Assembly: GCA_012960755.1 (NCBI GenBank)
Contig: DUAT01000139.1
Coordinates: forward strand, 171,198-235,197
From: Gammaproteobacteria bacterium
GTDB taxonomy: Bacteria; Pseudomonadota; Gammaproteobacteria; Pseudomonadales; Azotimanducaceae_A
Reading direction: 5' to 3'
DNA length: 64,000 nt
Below are positions 1 through 8,360 of this stretch, in pieces. Numbering within the stretch: the first letter of the stretch is position 1; the number at the start of each line of letters is the position of its first letter. The notes beneath the pieces were generated by a model. The model ran no database searches and had not been told where the DNA came from. It saw only the letters and a list, made by a program, of their open reading frames with translations. Made by a program: the position numbers and the translations under genes.

Positions 1-286
1 AAGGATTCGAAGTCTCCATCCCCAGTAGAGGCAACGTATTGAAATCACACCCTTGAGTTTCACGAAGCAACACCAGACAATTTAACAGGATTGACGAACT
101 GGTACTTGTCACTACCGGTTGTATTGCAGCCCGCGAACCAGCGGACATCACATAGGGGTCCAATGTGTCTACAAGCACCGGTGCAGGCGTCGTGTCACTC
201 CCACCAGAACAGCCTGCCAGTAGAAGCAAGAGAGCGATTTGAATTGCCGCAATGCGAAAGATTCGCCCCCCGGGCCTAGCGATCAT
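1..286 (-). CDS. Lipoprotein of unknown function, 3' end beyond the window
   Basis: An open frame starts at an ATG complementary to 284-286 and runs without a stop to base 1, giving about 95 residues of a longer protein. The N-terminus is a lipoprotein signal peptide: basic start (MIARPGGRIFR), a hydrophobic leucine run, then the lipobox LLAGC followed by a Ser/Gly/Asp-rich linker. The mature part contains an LLNC...CDFNTLPLLG stretch that I do not recognise. No convincing ribosome-binding site precedes the ATG. The plus-strand ORFs over this stretch lack any such logic and look like shadows. The lipoprotein call is good; the function is unknown. Confidence 0.7.
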   Translation of the reverse strand, partial: MIARPGGRIFRIAAIQIALLLLLAGCSGGSDTTPAPVLVDTLDPYVMSAGSRAAIQPVVTSTSSSILLNCLVLLRETQGCDFNTLPLLGMETSNP

Positions 287-421
287 ACAGGGATACCATT
301 TACTCATTCACTGTATTGTACATCCGGATTATGGCTGGAAGAACAACAACCGACCACAGGGAGCCAGGATACTAATATTCGCCCGATGCCGGTCATGCGG
401 GGGAAATGGATTGGTCAGAAA

Positions 422-2563
422 CTAGCCAGCATCATCGAGCACATCGAGTATAAAGGCATATTCCAGCGCATCGGTTCGATAACGTTCATACCGTCCTGAG
501 GCCCCGCCATGACCGGTGTCCATGTTGATATCAAGGAGCAGACGGTTGTTATCCTGTTTTTGCTGCCGAAGCTTTGACACCCACTTAACTGGCTCAAAAT
601 ACTGTACCTGGGAATCGTGTAGCCCTGTTGTGACAAACATATGGGGGTAGGATTGTTCTTTTATCTGGTCATAAGGGGAGTAAGACAACATATAGTGATA
701 GTAATCCTCTACCTTCGGGTCACCCCATTCAGTGAACTCACCGGTTGTTAACGGGATTGATTCATCGAGCATCGTGCTGACAACATCGACGAACGGTACA
801 TGTGCCACAATTCCCAAATATTTTTCAGGGGCTTCGTTGGCAATCACACCCATCAATAACCCTCCTGCTGAGCCACCCATGGCAAATACCTTGTCCTGAC
901 TACCATAACCCCGGGTTACCAGTTCTTCAGTGGCATCAATAAAATCCCAGAAGGTGTTCCGCTTGTTCAACAGTCGACCCTGTTCATACCAGTCTCTGCC
1001 TTTTTCTTCGCCGCCACGCACGTGAATCATGGCAAAGACAAATCCACGATCGAGCAGGGATAATCGTTTGGAGACAAAACCCGGATTTGCAGAATAACCG
1101 TAGGAACCATAGGCGTATGCATAGAGTGGATTCTTGCCCTTTGTCTTCAGGTTTTTCCGGTAAACCAGAGATACCGGCACTTTAGTACCATCCCGGGAAG
1201 TAATGGCAATCCGCTCGGATTTGTACAGGCCCGGATCAAAATCGCCGACGACCTCATCCCTTTTGAGTAACGTCGATATACCAGTCCGCATGTCATAATC
1301 GAACACCGATCGCGGGGTCGTCAAACTCGAATACACATACCGAACGGATGTGGCATTGATCTCGGGATTGGAATGCAAATGGACTGTATAGGCAGGGTCC
1401 AAAAACTTAACAACATTGCTGTTACCGGTGTTTCTGTCGATTACCCGTAATCTGGTCAACGCATCGAATCGCTCATCGACGACAAGGTAATCATCAAAAA
1501 TCTCTACGTCCTGAATTAGAACATCATTCTTGTGTTCGACGACTCCCTGCCAGAGCGCCTTATCACCAAGATGCCTGTCATCAACCTTCATCAGGCGAAA
1601 ATTGTCAGCCAGCCAATTCGTCCGTATGTAAAAAGAACCCTTAACGTGCCTGACCTGGTACTCATGATCATTTTCGCGGGCAAGGAAGATCTGCATGCTG
1701 CTGTCTGGTGCATCAGCATCGATTAACCGTATTTCTGAAGAATCAGTACTCTGCAGAGAAATTACGACGTATTCCTCGCTCCGGGTCTTATAAACTGAGG
1801 TATAAAAACTCTGGTCTGTTTCCTCATAGACCAGTTGATCCGAACTAACAGGCTTGCCGAGTTGATGTTTGTACACCCGGTTCGGCAGTAGTGTCTCAGG
1901 GTTCTTGCGAACATAAAAAATAGTCTTGCCGTCATTCGCCCACGCCAGACTTGTGGATGCATTACCGATAACATCCGGCAACATTTCTCCAGTTTTGAGG
2001 TTCTTGAACTCAATATTGTAGATCCGGCGACTGACGTCGTCCGTAGCAAACGCAAGCACGTCCTGCTTGCTGACTACCCAGTTACCAACGTTGTAGTAGT
2101 CGTGGCCCTCGGCCAGTTTATTGACATCGAGCAGTATCTCAGGGGATGACTCCTCAAGGCCACGCCGCAGGTAGACGGGGTACTCGCCGCCGGACCGAAA
2201 TTCGCGATGGTAGAGGTAGTCTCCACGTTTCACCGGTACCGTGCTGTCTTCTGATGTCAGCCGGGCAGTGATCTCTGTGTACAATTCGTCCTGCAATCTA
2301 CTGCTATGAGCCATCATCTGGCGTGTGTAGTTATTTTCGGCTTCGAGCAGAGCCAGTACTTGCGGATCAGATCTCCTGTCGTCCCTGATCCAGGAGTAGT
2401 TATCGACCCTGTCATGGCCATGAATCGAATAGGTCACTGGCTCGACTTTCGCTACCGGTGGCATGATCTCGTCCATTGGATTTTCTTCAACATTTTCACA
2501 ACCCGATATTAACAAACCGATAACAACTACAGGGAAAAGAGCGCTGAGGCGAGAAACTGACAT
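422..2563 (-). CDS. ptrB: S9 family peptidase, oligopeptidase B-like lipoprotein
   Basis: Serine peptidase of the prolyl oligopeptidase (S9A) family, 713 residues, the usual size. Residues 1-22 form a lipoprotein signal peptide ending in LLISGC, so the enzyme should be anchored in the periplasmic face of a membrane, whereas the classical E. coli oligopeptidase B is cytoplasmic. A seven-bladed propeller region (about 70-420) precedes the alpha/beta-hydrolase domain. The catalytic serine lies in GGSAGG, the acid probably in TGLHDSQV and the histidine in DTGHGG. The family cuts short peptides, oligopeptidase B after Lys/Arg. The gene stands alone and faces the same way as the partial lipoprotein at 1-286. 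The exact substrate preference (B-type versus prolyl) is inferred from similarity of the C-terminal domain. Confidence 0.92.
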   Translation of the reverse strand: MSVSRLSALFPVVVIGLLISGCENVEENPMDEIMPPVAKVEPVTYSIHGHDRVDNYSWIRDDRRSDPQVLALLEAENNYTRQMMAHSSRLQDELYTEITARLTSEDSTVPVKRGDYLYHREFRSGGEYPVYLRRGLEESSPEILLDVNKLAEGHDYYNVGNWVVSKQDVLAFATDDVSRRIYNIEFKNLKTGEMLPDVIGNASTSLAWANDGKTIFYVRKNPETLLPNRVYKHQLGKPVSSDQLVYEETDQSFYTSVYKTRSEEYVVISLQSTDSSEIRLIDADAPDSSMQIFLARENDHEYQVRHVKGSFYIRTNWLADNFRLMKVDDRHLGDKALWQGVVEHKNDVLIQDVEIFDDYLVVDERFDALTRLRVIDRNTGNSNVVKFLDPAYTVHLHSNPEINATSVRYVYSSLTTPRSVFDYDMRTGISTLLKRDEVVGDFDPGLYKSERIAITSRDGTKVPVSLVYRKNLKTKGKNPLYAYAYGSYGYSANPGFVSKRLSLLDRGFVFAMIHVRGGEEKGRDWYEQGRLLNKRNTFWDFIDATEELVTRGYGSQDKVFAMGGSAGGLLMGVIANEAPEKYLGIVAHVPFVDVVSTMLDESIPLTTGEFTEWGDPKVEDYYHYMLSYSPYDQIKEQSYPHMFVTTGLHDSQVQYFEPVKWVSKLRQQKQDNNRLLLDINMDTGHGGASGRYERYRTDALEYAFILDVLDDAG

Positions 2564-2717
2564 ATGATATTCGCGAAAAAGGCAGCATCATGAGGTGATA
2601 ACAACACCGGGTCAATGCCCGATTAACGATCCCTGCATCAAATTTCTCGACAGCCACCTGTTCCAATCAGATAAGATGCGCTTTTTTTGCTACCAGCAGA
2701 TCAGTGAAGGACACGCT

Positions 2718-3383
2718 ATGAAAAAATTGGGCAGTACCAAACGAACTCGGATAAGAAGATCTCCGACCAGAACTGTCGCGGAAAGACGGGTTTTACACGA
2801 GATTATTGATACCTGCTATGTATGCCACGTCGGATTCATCGATCAGGGTCACCCTTTTGTTATTCCAACGCTTGGCTGGAGAGTCGATGAAACCTTATTT
2901 ATTCATGGTTCCAGAGGTAGTCGAATGTTGAAGGTGATCAACGCAGGCGGTGATGTCTGTATCACGTTTACGATACTGGATGGGCTGGTTATGGCCAGGT
3001 CACCTTTTCATCATAGCGCCAACTACCGATCTGCTGTCGTGCTGGGCAAGCCCGCTCTACTCCAGACAAGAGAAGAAAAACTCGATTCGATGGAAGTCTT
3101 TATGGAGAACATTTCGCCCGGACGCTGGCCAGAATTACGGGAAACCAATTCCCAGGAGATCGAAGCCACGGATGTGCTGGCACTGCCGCTGGATGAGGCG
3201 TCGGTAAAAATGCGCACTGGTGGGCCGATTGATGATGACGAGGATATGTCTCTGCCAATCTGGTCGGGCGTGATCCCGGTTAAACAATTCATAGGTCCGA
3301 CCATGATTGCAGACAAGGATAATCTGGACGGCGTCGAGACGCCTGACTATTCTGCCGCCTTTGGTAACAGGTGGGGTGAATAG
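2718..3383 (+). CDS. Pyridoxamine 5'-phosphate oxidase-like flavin/nucleotide-binding protein
   Basis: A 221-residue protein of the split-barrel FMN-binding superfamily (pyridoxamine-phosphate-oxidase-related, Pyridox_ox_2 type). Visible signatures are the early helix with RRVLHEIID, CYVCHVGFIDQGHPFVIPT as the first barrel strands, and SRMLKVINAGGDVCITFTILDG. The frame is open back to 2595, but I place the start at 2718 because a GAAGGA ribosome-binding site sits 6 bases upstream and the alignment to relatives begins there. Members bind FMN, F420 or heme; which one applies cannot be read from the sequence, so the catalytic role is open. It converges on the alanine dehydrogenase gene. Confidence 0.85.
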   Translation: MKKLGSTKRTRIRRSPTRTVAERRVLHEIIDTCYVCHVGFIDQGHPFVIPTLGWRVDETLFIHGSRGSRMLKVINAGGDVCITFTILDGLVMARSPFHHSANYRSAVVLGKPALLQTREEKLDSMEVFMENISPGRWPELRETNSQEIEATDVLALPLDEASVKMRTGGPIDDDEDMSLPIWSGVIPVKQFIGPTMIADKDNLDGVETPDYSAAFGNRWGE

Positions 3384-3414
3384 ACCTACTTAGAAATGAG
3401 ACTTCATATCGAAG

Positions 3415-4533
3415 TCAGGCGGCGATAGCCTGCGCCGGATCAATGTAACTCATATTATGTGCAGCCCCAACAAACTCGTTGGTGACACGACCATGATATA
3501 CGTTCAACCCTTGCAATAGATGGACATTGTCCAGGAGTGCAGTTTTGATGCCCTTGTCTGCCAGTTCCAAAACGTAAGGTAAAGTCGCGTTGTTCAGAGC
3601 CGCAGCAGAAGTCCTTGCTACACCACCCGGCATATTGGCTACACAATAATGAACAACATCATCAACGATATAGGTCGGTTCGTCATGTGTGGTTGCGCGA
3701 GAAGTTTCGAAACAGCCACCCTGGTCGATTGCAACATCAACCACAGCGGTTCCAGGCTGCATTGCCCTGACCATCTCTTTAGTAATCAGCTTTGGTGCGG
3801 AGGCACCTGGTATCAATACAGCACCGATGATGAGATCAGCGCCAAGGGCATTTTCCTCGATGGCATCCTGGGTTGAGTATAAGGTCTGGATCCTGTTGCC
3901 AAACAGGTTATCCAGGCGTCGCAGTACGTCCAGCGAACGATCAACAATGGTGACACTTGCACCGAGCCCAACGGCCATTTGCGCCGCGTTCTGGCCAACC
4001 ACGCCACCACCTAAAATGAGCACTTTTCCCTGGGCGACCCCCGGCACACCACCGAGTAAAATGCCACGACCGCCATGGGACTTTTCCATGCACAGGGCAC
4101 CTGCCTGGACAGACATCCGTCCTGCAACTTCAGACATGGGTGCCAGCAGTGGTAGTCGACCCATTCCATCAGTCACCGTCTCATAAGCGATACAGGTGGA
4201 CCCGCTTTTCAGCAGGTCCTGAGTTTGCGCAACATCCGGTGCAAGGTGCAGATAGGTAAACAGTGTCTGCTCCGGTCTAAGCATTTTTCTTTCTATCGCC
4301 TGGGGTTCTTTTACTTTCACAATCATTTCTGCTTCTGCGAATACGTGTTCAGCAGACTCTACAATCTGTGCGCCTGCAGCTTGGTAATCTGCATCATCAT
4401 ACCCAATGCCAATACCGGCCCGGCTCTGCATCAACACCTCATGATTGTGATGTACCAGCTCGCGAACACCAGCAGGGACCAGTCCAACCCGGTATTCATG
4501 GTTTTTGATTTCAGTGGGGACACCTACTCGCAT
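3415..4533 (-). CDS. ald: Alanine dehydrogenase
   Basis: NAD-dependent L-alanine dehydrogenase (alanine to pyruvate plus ammonia), 372 residues, exactly the family length. The start [16 protein letters not shown] is the conserved N-terminus and has GGAG upstream; the open frame continues 22 codons further but those residues are not family-like. The Rossmann nucleotide-binding motif is [16 protein letters not shown], and the YLHLAPD segment carries the conserved active-site histidine. The gene is divergent from an Lrp/AsnC regulator with a 126-bp shared control region, a standard arrangement in which the regulator activates ald in response to alanine. Role in alanine catabolism or assimilation is family knowledge. 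Confidence 0.96.
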   Translation of the reverse strand: MRVGVPTEIKNHEYRVGLVPAGVRELVHHNHEVLMQSRAGIGIGYDDADYQAAGAQIVESAEHVFAEAEMIVKVKEPQAIERKMLRPEQTLFTYLHLAPDVAQTQDLLKSGSTCIAYETVTDGMGRLPLLAPMSEVAGRMSVQAGALCMEKSHGGRGILLGGVPGVAQGKVLILGGGVVGQNAAQMAVGLGASVTIVDRSLDVLRRLDNLFGNRIQTLYSTQDAIEENALGADLIIGAVLIPGASAPKLITKEMVRAMQPGTAVVDVAIDQGGCFETSRATTHDEPTYIVDDVVHYCVANMPGGVARTSAAALNNATLPYVLELADKGIKTALLDNVHLLQGLNVYHGRVTNEFVGAAHNMSYIDPAQAIAA

Positions 4534-4586
4534 CGTTTGTCTCCAAAAAATAGATTTTAGTGAACCTAGTATATTCAAAACCTGTA

Positions 4587-4614
4587 AAGACAATCTCACT
4601 TATATCGGTATAAT
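4587..4614 (+). promoter_or_regulatory. Candidate sigma-70 promoter of the lrp-like gene
   Basis: AAGACA (4587-4592) and a consensus TATAAT (4609-4614) are separated by 16 bases and lie 45 bases before the ATG at 4660. The -10 match is perfect and the -35 match is partial. Confidence 0.55.
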
Positions 4615-4618
4615 ATTT

Positions 4619-4631
4619 AGACAATATGTCT
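4619..4631. promoter_or_regulatory. Near-palindrome in the ald/lrp intergenic region, possible Lrp-type operator
   Basis: AGACAATATGTCT has the dyad AGACA...TGTCT with an A/T centre, right after the candidate -10 box and between the divergent start codons. Its size and AT centre resemble Lrp/AsnC binding sites. Binding by the adjacent regulator is inferred. Confidence 0.4.
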
Positions 4632-4659
4632 TATATATATAGTTTTTTTGGAGAAAAGC

Positions 4660-5145
4660 ATGGAGATAATGGTAGATCAACAGTTGATAACACTGGATCG
4701 AATTGACCGTAGGATCCTTAAGGAACTCCAGGAAAATGGGCGAATTACCAATACGGAATTGGCAAAGCGCGTCAATCTCAGCGCAACCCCTTGTACAGAA
4801 CGGGTTAAGCGACTTGAGAAGCATGGGCATATCCAACAGTACCAGGCACGTCTAAACCCCAAACTGCTCGATTTGGAGCTACTGGTATTTGTCGAAATCT
4901 CCCTGCTTCGAACCTCACCTGACGTCTTCGAAGAATTCCGGATAGCGGTGGCGAAGTTGCCACAGGTTTTGGAATGCCACCTGGTCTCGGGAAACTTTGA
5001 CTACCTCATCAAAGCGCGTGTTGCCGATATGAAGGCCTATCGAAAGTTACTTGGTGAGACGCTGCTGACGTTGCCAGGAGTGAGTGATTCCAGGACCTAT
5101 GTTGTGATGGAAGAAGTCAAGGAAACACAAACCCTGCCGCTTTAA
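4660..5145 (+). CDS. Lrp/AsnC family transcriptional regulator
   Basis: A 161-residue feast/famine regulator. Residues 10-60 are the helix-turn-helix (LDRIDRRILKELQENGRIT...LAKRVNLSATPCTERVKRLE), followed by the AsnC-type ligand-binding RAM domain, ending in LPGVSDSRTYVVMEEVK. The ATG at 4660 is preceded at 6 bases by GGAG; an in-frame TTG at 4648 has no such site. Its divergent pairing with ald suggests it senses alanine or a related amino acid and controls ald and itself. It is closer in layout to Lrp than to AsnC, but the true ligand cannot be read from the sequence. Confidence 0.93.
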   Translation: MEIMVDQQLITLDRIDRRILKELQENGRITNTELAKRVNLSATPCTERVKRLEKHGHIQQYQARLNPKLLDLELLVFVEISLLRTSPDVFEEFRIAVAKLPQVLECHLVSGNFDYLIKARVADMKAYRKLLGETLLTLPGVSDSRTYVVMEEVKETQTLPL

Positions 5146-5204
5146 ATTGCAACGCGCCAGGGGGCTTTAATAGGGCTTGAATAGATAGCTGATTTACCTC
5201 AAAC

Positions 5205-5223
5205 TACTGTATATATTTACAGT
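5205..5223. promoter_or_regulatory. LexA box (SOS operator) of imuAB
   Basis: TACTGTATATATTTACAGT contains a perfect CTGT-N8-ACAG core (5207-5222) with an AT spacer, the gammaproteobacterial LexA consensus. It ends 16 bases before the imuA ATG, so bound LexA would block transcription initiation. The same 19 bases occur before dnaE2 at 35386. Confidence 0.93.
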
Positions 5224-5238
5224 AATCGACCAACCCTC

Positions 5239-6015
5239 ATGAGCCAACCCTCCCCAAGCAAACAGTCTCTCGATAAGTTACTGCAAAACACCGGAATATG
5301 GCGAGCATCAAATTTTAATTGTACTTTCCAACCAGGTATCTCGACCGGGTTTGCCTTGCTTGATCAATATTTGCCGGGTTCTGGCTGGCCAGAGGCAGGT
5401 TTAACTGAACTGCTTCACGACTCAACCGGCATTGGAGAGTTTCGTCTTATTGCGCCAGCCCTGGCTCGACTGACCCAACAGCAGAGCCGCTGGATACTCT
5501 GGGTCTCACCACCTTATATCCCTTACGCCCCTGCTCTTGCAAACGCGGGTATTGATCTCACTCGAGTGCTGATTGTAAACCCGGCGACGAACCCCGATAC
5601 CTTGTGGGTCCTGGAAAAAGCTCTGGCATCACGAAGCTGCTCGGCGGTGATAGCATGGCCAGGCAACCTGAAAGAAAAACAGTTGCGTCGTTTGCAAGTA
5701 GCAAGCAAAGAGGGTCATTGCCTGGGTTTTCTATATCGCCCAAACAGTGCTGGTAGAAATGCTTCACCTGCGGAGCTTCGGATTCAGCTACAGGCCAGTT
5801 TGCCTTCGCCACTAAGCGAGCACACTTGTTTACGGCTCAAGATCCTCAAACGAAAAGGAGGCTGGGCGACGGATGAGTTCACAGTCGAGTTTAGTGACGA
5901 GCTCAATCAGATGACGCCGAATTTTTCAGAGCTTGCGGTGAAAAACCTGTCGACCGATTCTCCCCTGGCTTTTATCGACAATCACAACTTTCGCCCCTCC
6001 CATTTATTCCAATAG
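5239..6015 (+). CDS. imuA: SOS mutasome protein ImuA
   Basis: A 258-residue RecA/SulA-like protein of the ImuA family, which in Caulobacter, Pseudomonas and Myxococcus works with ImuB and DnaE2 in error-prone translesion synthesis. The family core is visible in ISTGFALLDQYLPGSGWPEAGLTELL near residues 36-62, the conserved beginning in which ImuA resembles RecA but lacks a Walker A motif, and in RWILWVSPPYIPYAPAL. A perfect LexA box lies 16 bases before the start. imuB begins one base after the stop codon, so the two are translated together. The dnaE2 partner is not adjacent but sits at 35434 behind an identical operator. Confidence 0.9.
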   Translation: MSQPSPSKQSLDKLLQNTGIWRASNFNCTFQPGISTGFALLDQYLPGSGWPEAGLTELLHDSTGIGEFRLIAPALARLTQQQSRWILWVSPPYIPYAPALANAGIDLTRVLIVNPATNPDTLWVLEKALASRSCSAVIAWPGNLKEKQLRRLQVASKEGHCLGFLYRPNSAGRNASPAELRIQLQASLPSPLSEHTCLRLKILKRKGGWATDEFTVEFSDELNQMTPNFSELAVKNLSTDSPLAFIDNHNFRPSHLFQ

Positions 6016-6016
6016 C

Positions 6017-7570
6017 ATGTCTTCCGATAACGCTAACCTGTGGATGTGTTTGTATTTCGACAAATTACCCCTGGAGATATTTACCCGTGGCGAGACTCTT
6101 TCTAACCATGATCCCCTCAAAAAAAGTCTACCCAATAAAATAAAGAGCCGGGAAAACCGGGGGCCTGAACATACCGGCAAGCCTATCGTCGTACTCCAAA
6201 AGCAGCGTGTTTTTCGCCTCAATCAGGCTGCACTCGATATTGGCATAAAGCCTGGCAACAGTATGGACACCGCTTATACCCTCAGCGACCGGGTCATCAG
6301 TTTCGAACGCAATGAAGATAAAGAGATAAGCACCCTGGCCCATTTGGCCCAGTGGGCTTATCAATTCACACCTAATGTATCGATTAAAGCACCCGACAGT
6401 TTGTTGCTTGATATCACAGGCTGCCTGAACCTGTTTAAAGGGTTACAGCCACTGATCCTCCGGGTCGAACAAGGCTTGCGACAGCTGGGGTATCAGGCAG
6501 TAATCAGTACCAACAGGACACCTCTGGCAGCGTTGCTGGTTGCCCGGGCACATGCTCCCGACGGGAGTATTAATCAAATTCCTGTGCGTTACTTACAAAC
6601 AGATGAAAAAATCATTACCTCGCTGCACCAGATGGGTATTCATAATGTAGAGGACTTGCTTCGTCTGCCAGAAAGTGGTTTAACCCGGCGGTTCGGTGTT
6701 TACTTCGCTGATTATCTCCAACGCCTGGTTGGGTCAAAACCCGATCCACAAAAGCTGATAAACCCTTCAGTCAATTTTTTTCACGACATCACGTTCCTGT
6801 CAGACGTGTCCAATCTTGACTCCCTCACTTTCCCCATAAACCGATTGTTAGGTGAGCTGGCAGAATTCCTGACTTCCCGACAGCTGCAGGTGAATCATTT
6901 CACCTGGCATTTGTCGCATCGAAACCACAACAACAAGTCCTTCAGTATTCACCTCGCGAATCCTGAGAATAACCCCAGGGTATTTCGAACTTTGACCCAA
7001 CTTAGACTGGACCAAATTAATGATGTGAAGGAAATTGACAACATTGCGCTGGCGGTCAGTCAATTTTTCCCTGCGAAAGCTGTCAATGGTTCCCTATTCC
7101 AGGGTGCCGGATATCAAGAGCTTGCCTTGCCTTCAAACACCGATAAGGAAAACCAGCTGCTTAACATGATTCATGCCAGGCTCGGCCCGGGATACTGCTT
7201 CGGGCTTTCTCAATCAAACGATCATCGCCCCGAAAAAGCCTGGCAAACAGTTTCTGCGTCGACTAACGACAAAAAGCACCCACCCACAGAGAGAGATTGG
7301 CTACTCAAGCCGGATGAAACCCCCGCGCGCCCGGCCTTTCTTCTTCCCACGCCGAAAGCCTTGAATGTAGCGGACAACATACCTTGCCTGGCTGGTAAAC
7401 TGGAGTTGATCAAAGGCCCCGAACGCATCGACTATGGCTGGTGGGATCAGCCGATCAACAAGCCCCTGACGCGGGATTATTACATTGCCCGACAAAAAGA
7501 TGGCAGCCTCTACTGGATATTCCAACATATCGCTATGGGACAATGGTATTTACACGGCATCTTCTCTTAG
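6017..7570 (+). CDS. imuB: ImuB, catalytically inactive Y-family polymerase homologue
   Basis: A 517-residue protein with the Y-family DNA polymerase fold. ImuB is the scaffold that brings DnaE2 to the beta clamp. The loop that holds the DE acidic pair in active DinB reads PDSLLLDITGCLNLF here and lacks that pair, in line with the non-catalytic role of ImuB. HhH-like residues (MGIHNVEDLLRLPESGLTRRFG, about 205-230) and a little-finger-like region follow. The C-terminus GPERIDYGWWDQP...RDYYIAR...WYLHGIF is the diagnostic ImuB ending. The start ATG is one base after the imuA stop, so both depend on the LexA-controlled promoter. Confidence 0.92.
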   Translation: MSSDNANLWMCLYFDKLPLEIFTRGETLSNHDPLKKSLPNKIKSRENRGPEHTGKPIVVLQKQRVFRLNQAALDIGIKPGNSMDTAYTLSDRVISFERNEDKEISTLAHLAQWAYQFTPNVSIKAPDSLLLDITGCLNLFKGLQPLILRVEQGLRQLGYQAVISTNRTPLAALLVARAHAPDGSINQIPVRYLQTDEKIITSLHQMGIHNVEDLLRLPESGLTRRFGVYFADYLQRLVGSKPDPQKLINPSVNFFHDITFLSDVSNLDSLTFPINRLLGELAEFLTSRQLQVNHFTWHLSHRNHNNKSFSIHLANPENNPRVFRTLTQLRLDQINDVKEIDNIALAVSQFFPAKAVNGSLFQGAGYQELALPSNTDKENQLLNMIHARLGPGYCFGLSQSNDHRPEKAWQTVSASTNDKKHPPTERDWLLKPDETPARPAFLLPTPKALNVADNIPCLAGKLELIKGPERIDYGWWDQPINKPLTRDYYIARQKDGSLYWIFQHIAMGQWYLHGIFS

Positions 7571-7636
7571 AATAGATCCAAGAGAAGAACCTCAATAACA
7601 CCGACTCATCACCTACGATACAAAAGAAGGGGATTT

Positions 7637-8104
7637 ATGGACATTCACGAACTCGAAATGGAATCAATTGGCGGAGAAAATACCAGCTTTTCCGAGTACC
7701 GCGATCAGGCATTGTTGATCGTCAACCTCGCCAGCCAGTGAGGCCTCACACCACAGTACACAGGTCTGTGTGCATTGCATGAAAACAACTCGATAAAAGT
7801 ACTTGGCTTCCCCTGTAATCAGTTCGGTGCCCAGGAACCTGGTACGAATGATGAGATACAGGAATTTGCAAGTTCGAAATACAGTGTCAATTTCCCCATG
7901 TTCGCCAAGATCGAAGTCAACGGCGACAATGCCGCGCCATTGTACAAATGGTTAAAAGCCGAGCAGCCTGATGATGAGGGCAAAGAAAAGATTGCCTGGA
8001 ATTTCACCAAGTTTCTTGTCAGCCCTGAAGGCAAAGTGCTCAAGCGCTTTAACCCCCAGGTGACGCCGGAAGAAATTGCTGAGTCGTTATCTGATTACCT
8101 CTAG
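7637..8104 (+). CDS. Selenocysteine-containing glutathione peroxidase (UGA at 7739-7741)
   Basis: A 155-residue glutathione peroxidase in which the catalytic position is encoded by in-frame UGA (codon 35). The frame runs from ATG 7637, with AAGGGGA just upstream, through VNLASQ-UGA-GLTPQYTGL, exactly where cysteine homologues have VNVASKCGLTPQY. After the UGA the family signature continues: GFPCNQFG, QEPG, FPMFAKIEVNG and WNFTKF. The catalytic tetrad is Sec35, Gln62, Trp121 and Asn122. A bacterial SECIS hairpin with an AGGUCU apical sequence lies 15-32 bases after the UGA. It should reduce peroxides with thiols in the cytoplasm; bacterial family members often use thioredoxin. Conventional calling would start at 7775 and lose the active site. 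selA, selB, selC and selD must be elsewhere in the genome. Confidence 0.9.
7756..7773 (+). promoter_or_regulatory. Bacterial SECIS element
   Basis: A seven-pair stem (7756-7762 with 7767-7773, one U-G pair) closes over GGUC, so the apex reads AGGUCU, the same apical sequence as in the E. coli fdhF SECIS that SelB binds. AGGTCT begins 20 bases after the UGA; in fdhF the interval is 17. Position, stem and apex all fit a selenocysteine insertion signal inside the reading frame. Confidence 0.85.
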
Positions 8105-8360
8105 CCTGGATAATTCGTGAACGGATCGGTTTTAGGGCGGTCCGCGTTCCGGAAATCTGGCAAAGCATTTTGGACTAACGCCTGCAGAATCGTAGCCGTA
8201 GCTATGGTTCAAGGGGTTCGTTCAATAGGCGAAGTAAGTAGATGTTTTTCGTCAGGGCAAGGAAGGGAGGAATGGAGAAAAGTTGTTAACATGCTGTACA
8301 CAAATTTTTGGATTTCCGCTCTGACGCGGACATGTGGAAACAGTGGTCGGCATACCGATC

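Noticed and set aside
91..499. Two plus-strand ORFs at the left edge
   Set aside because: They overlap the minus-strand lipoprotein and oligopeptidase genes and contain no protein features.
3400..3416. Hairpin GACTTC-ATATC-GAAGTC between the oxidase-like gene and ald, as a terminator
   Set aside because: No run of T follows on either strand and it overlaps the ald stop codon.
7775..8104. A 109-residue ORF that looks like an N-terminally truncated glutathione peroxidase
   Set aside because: The frame continues upstream through UGA to an ATG with a ribosome-binding site and restores the complete family sequence, so the truncation is an artefact of reading UGA as stop.
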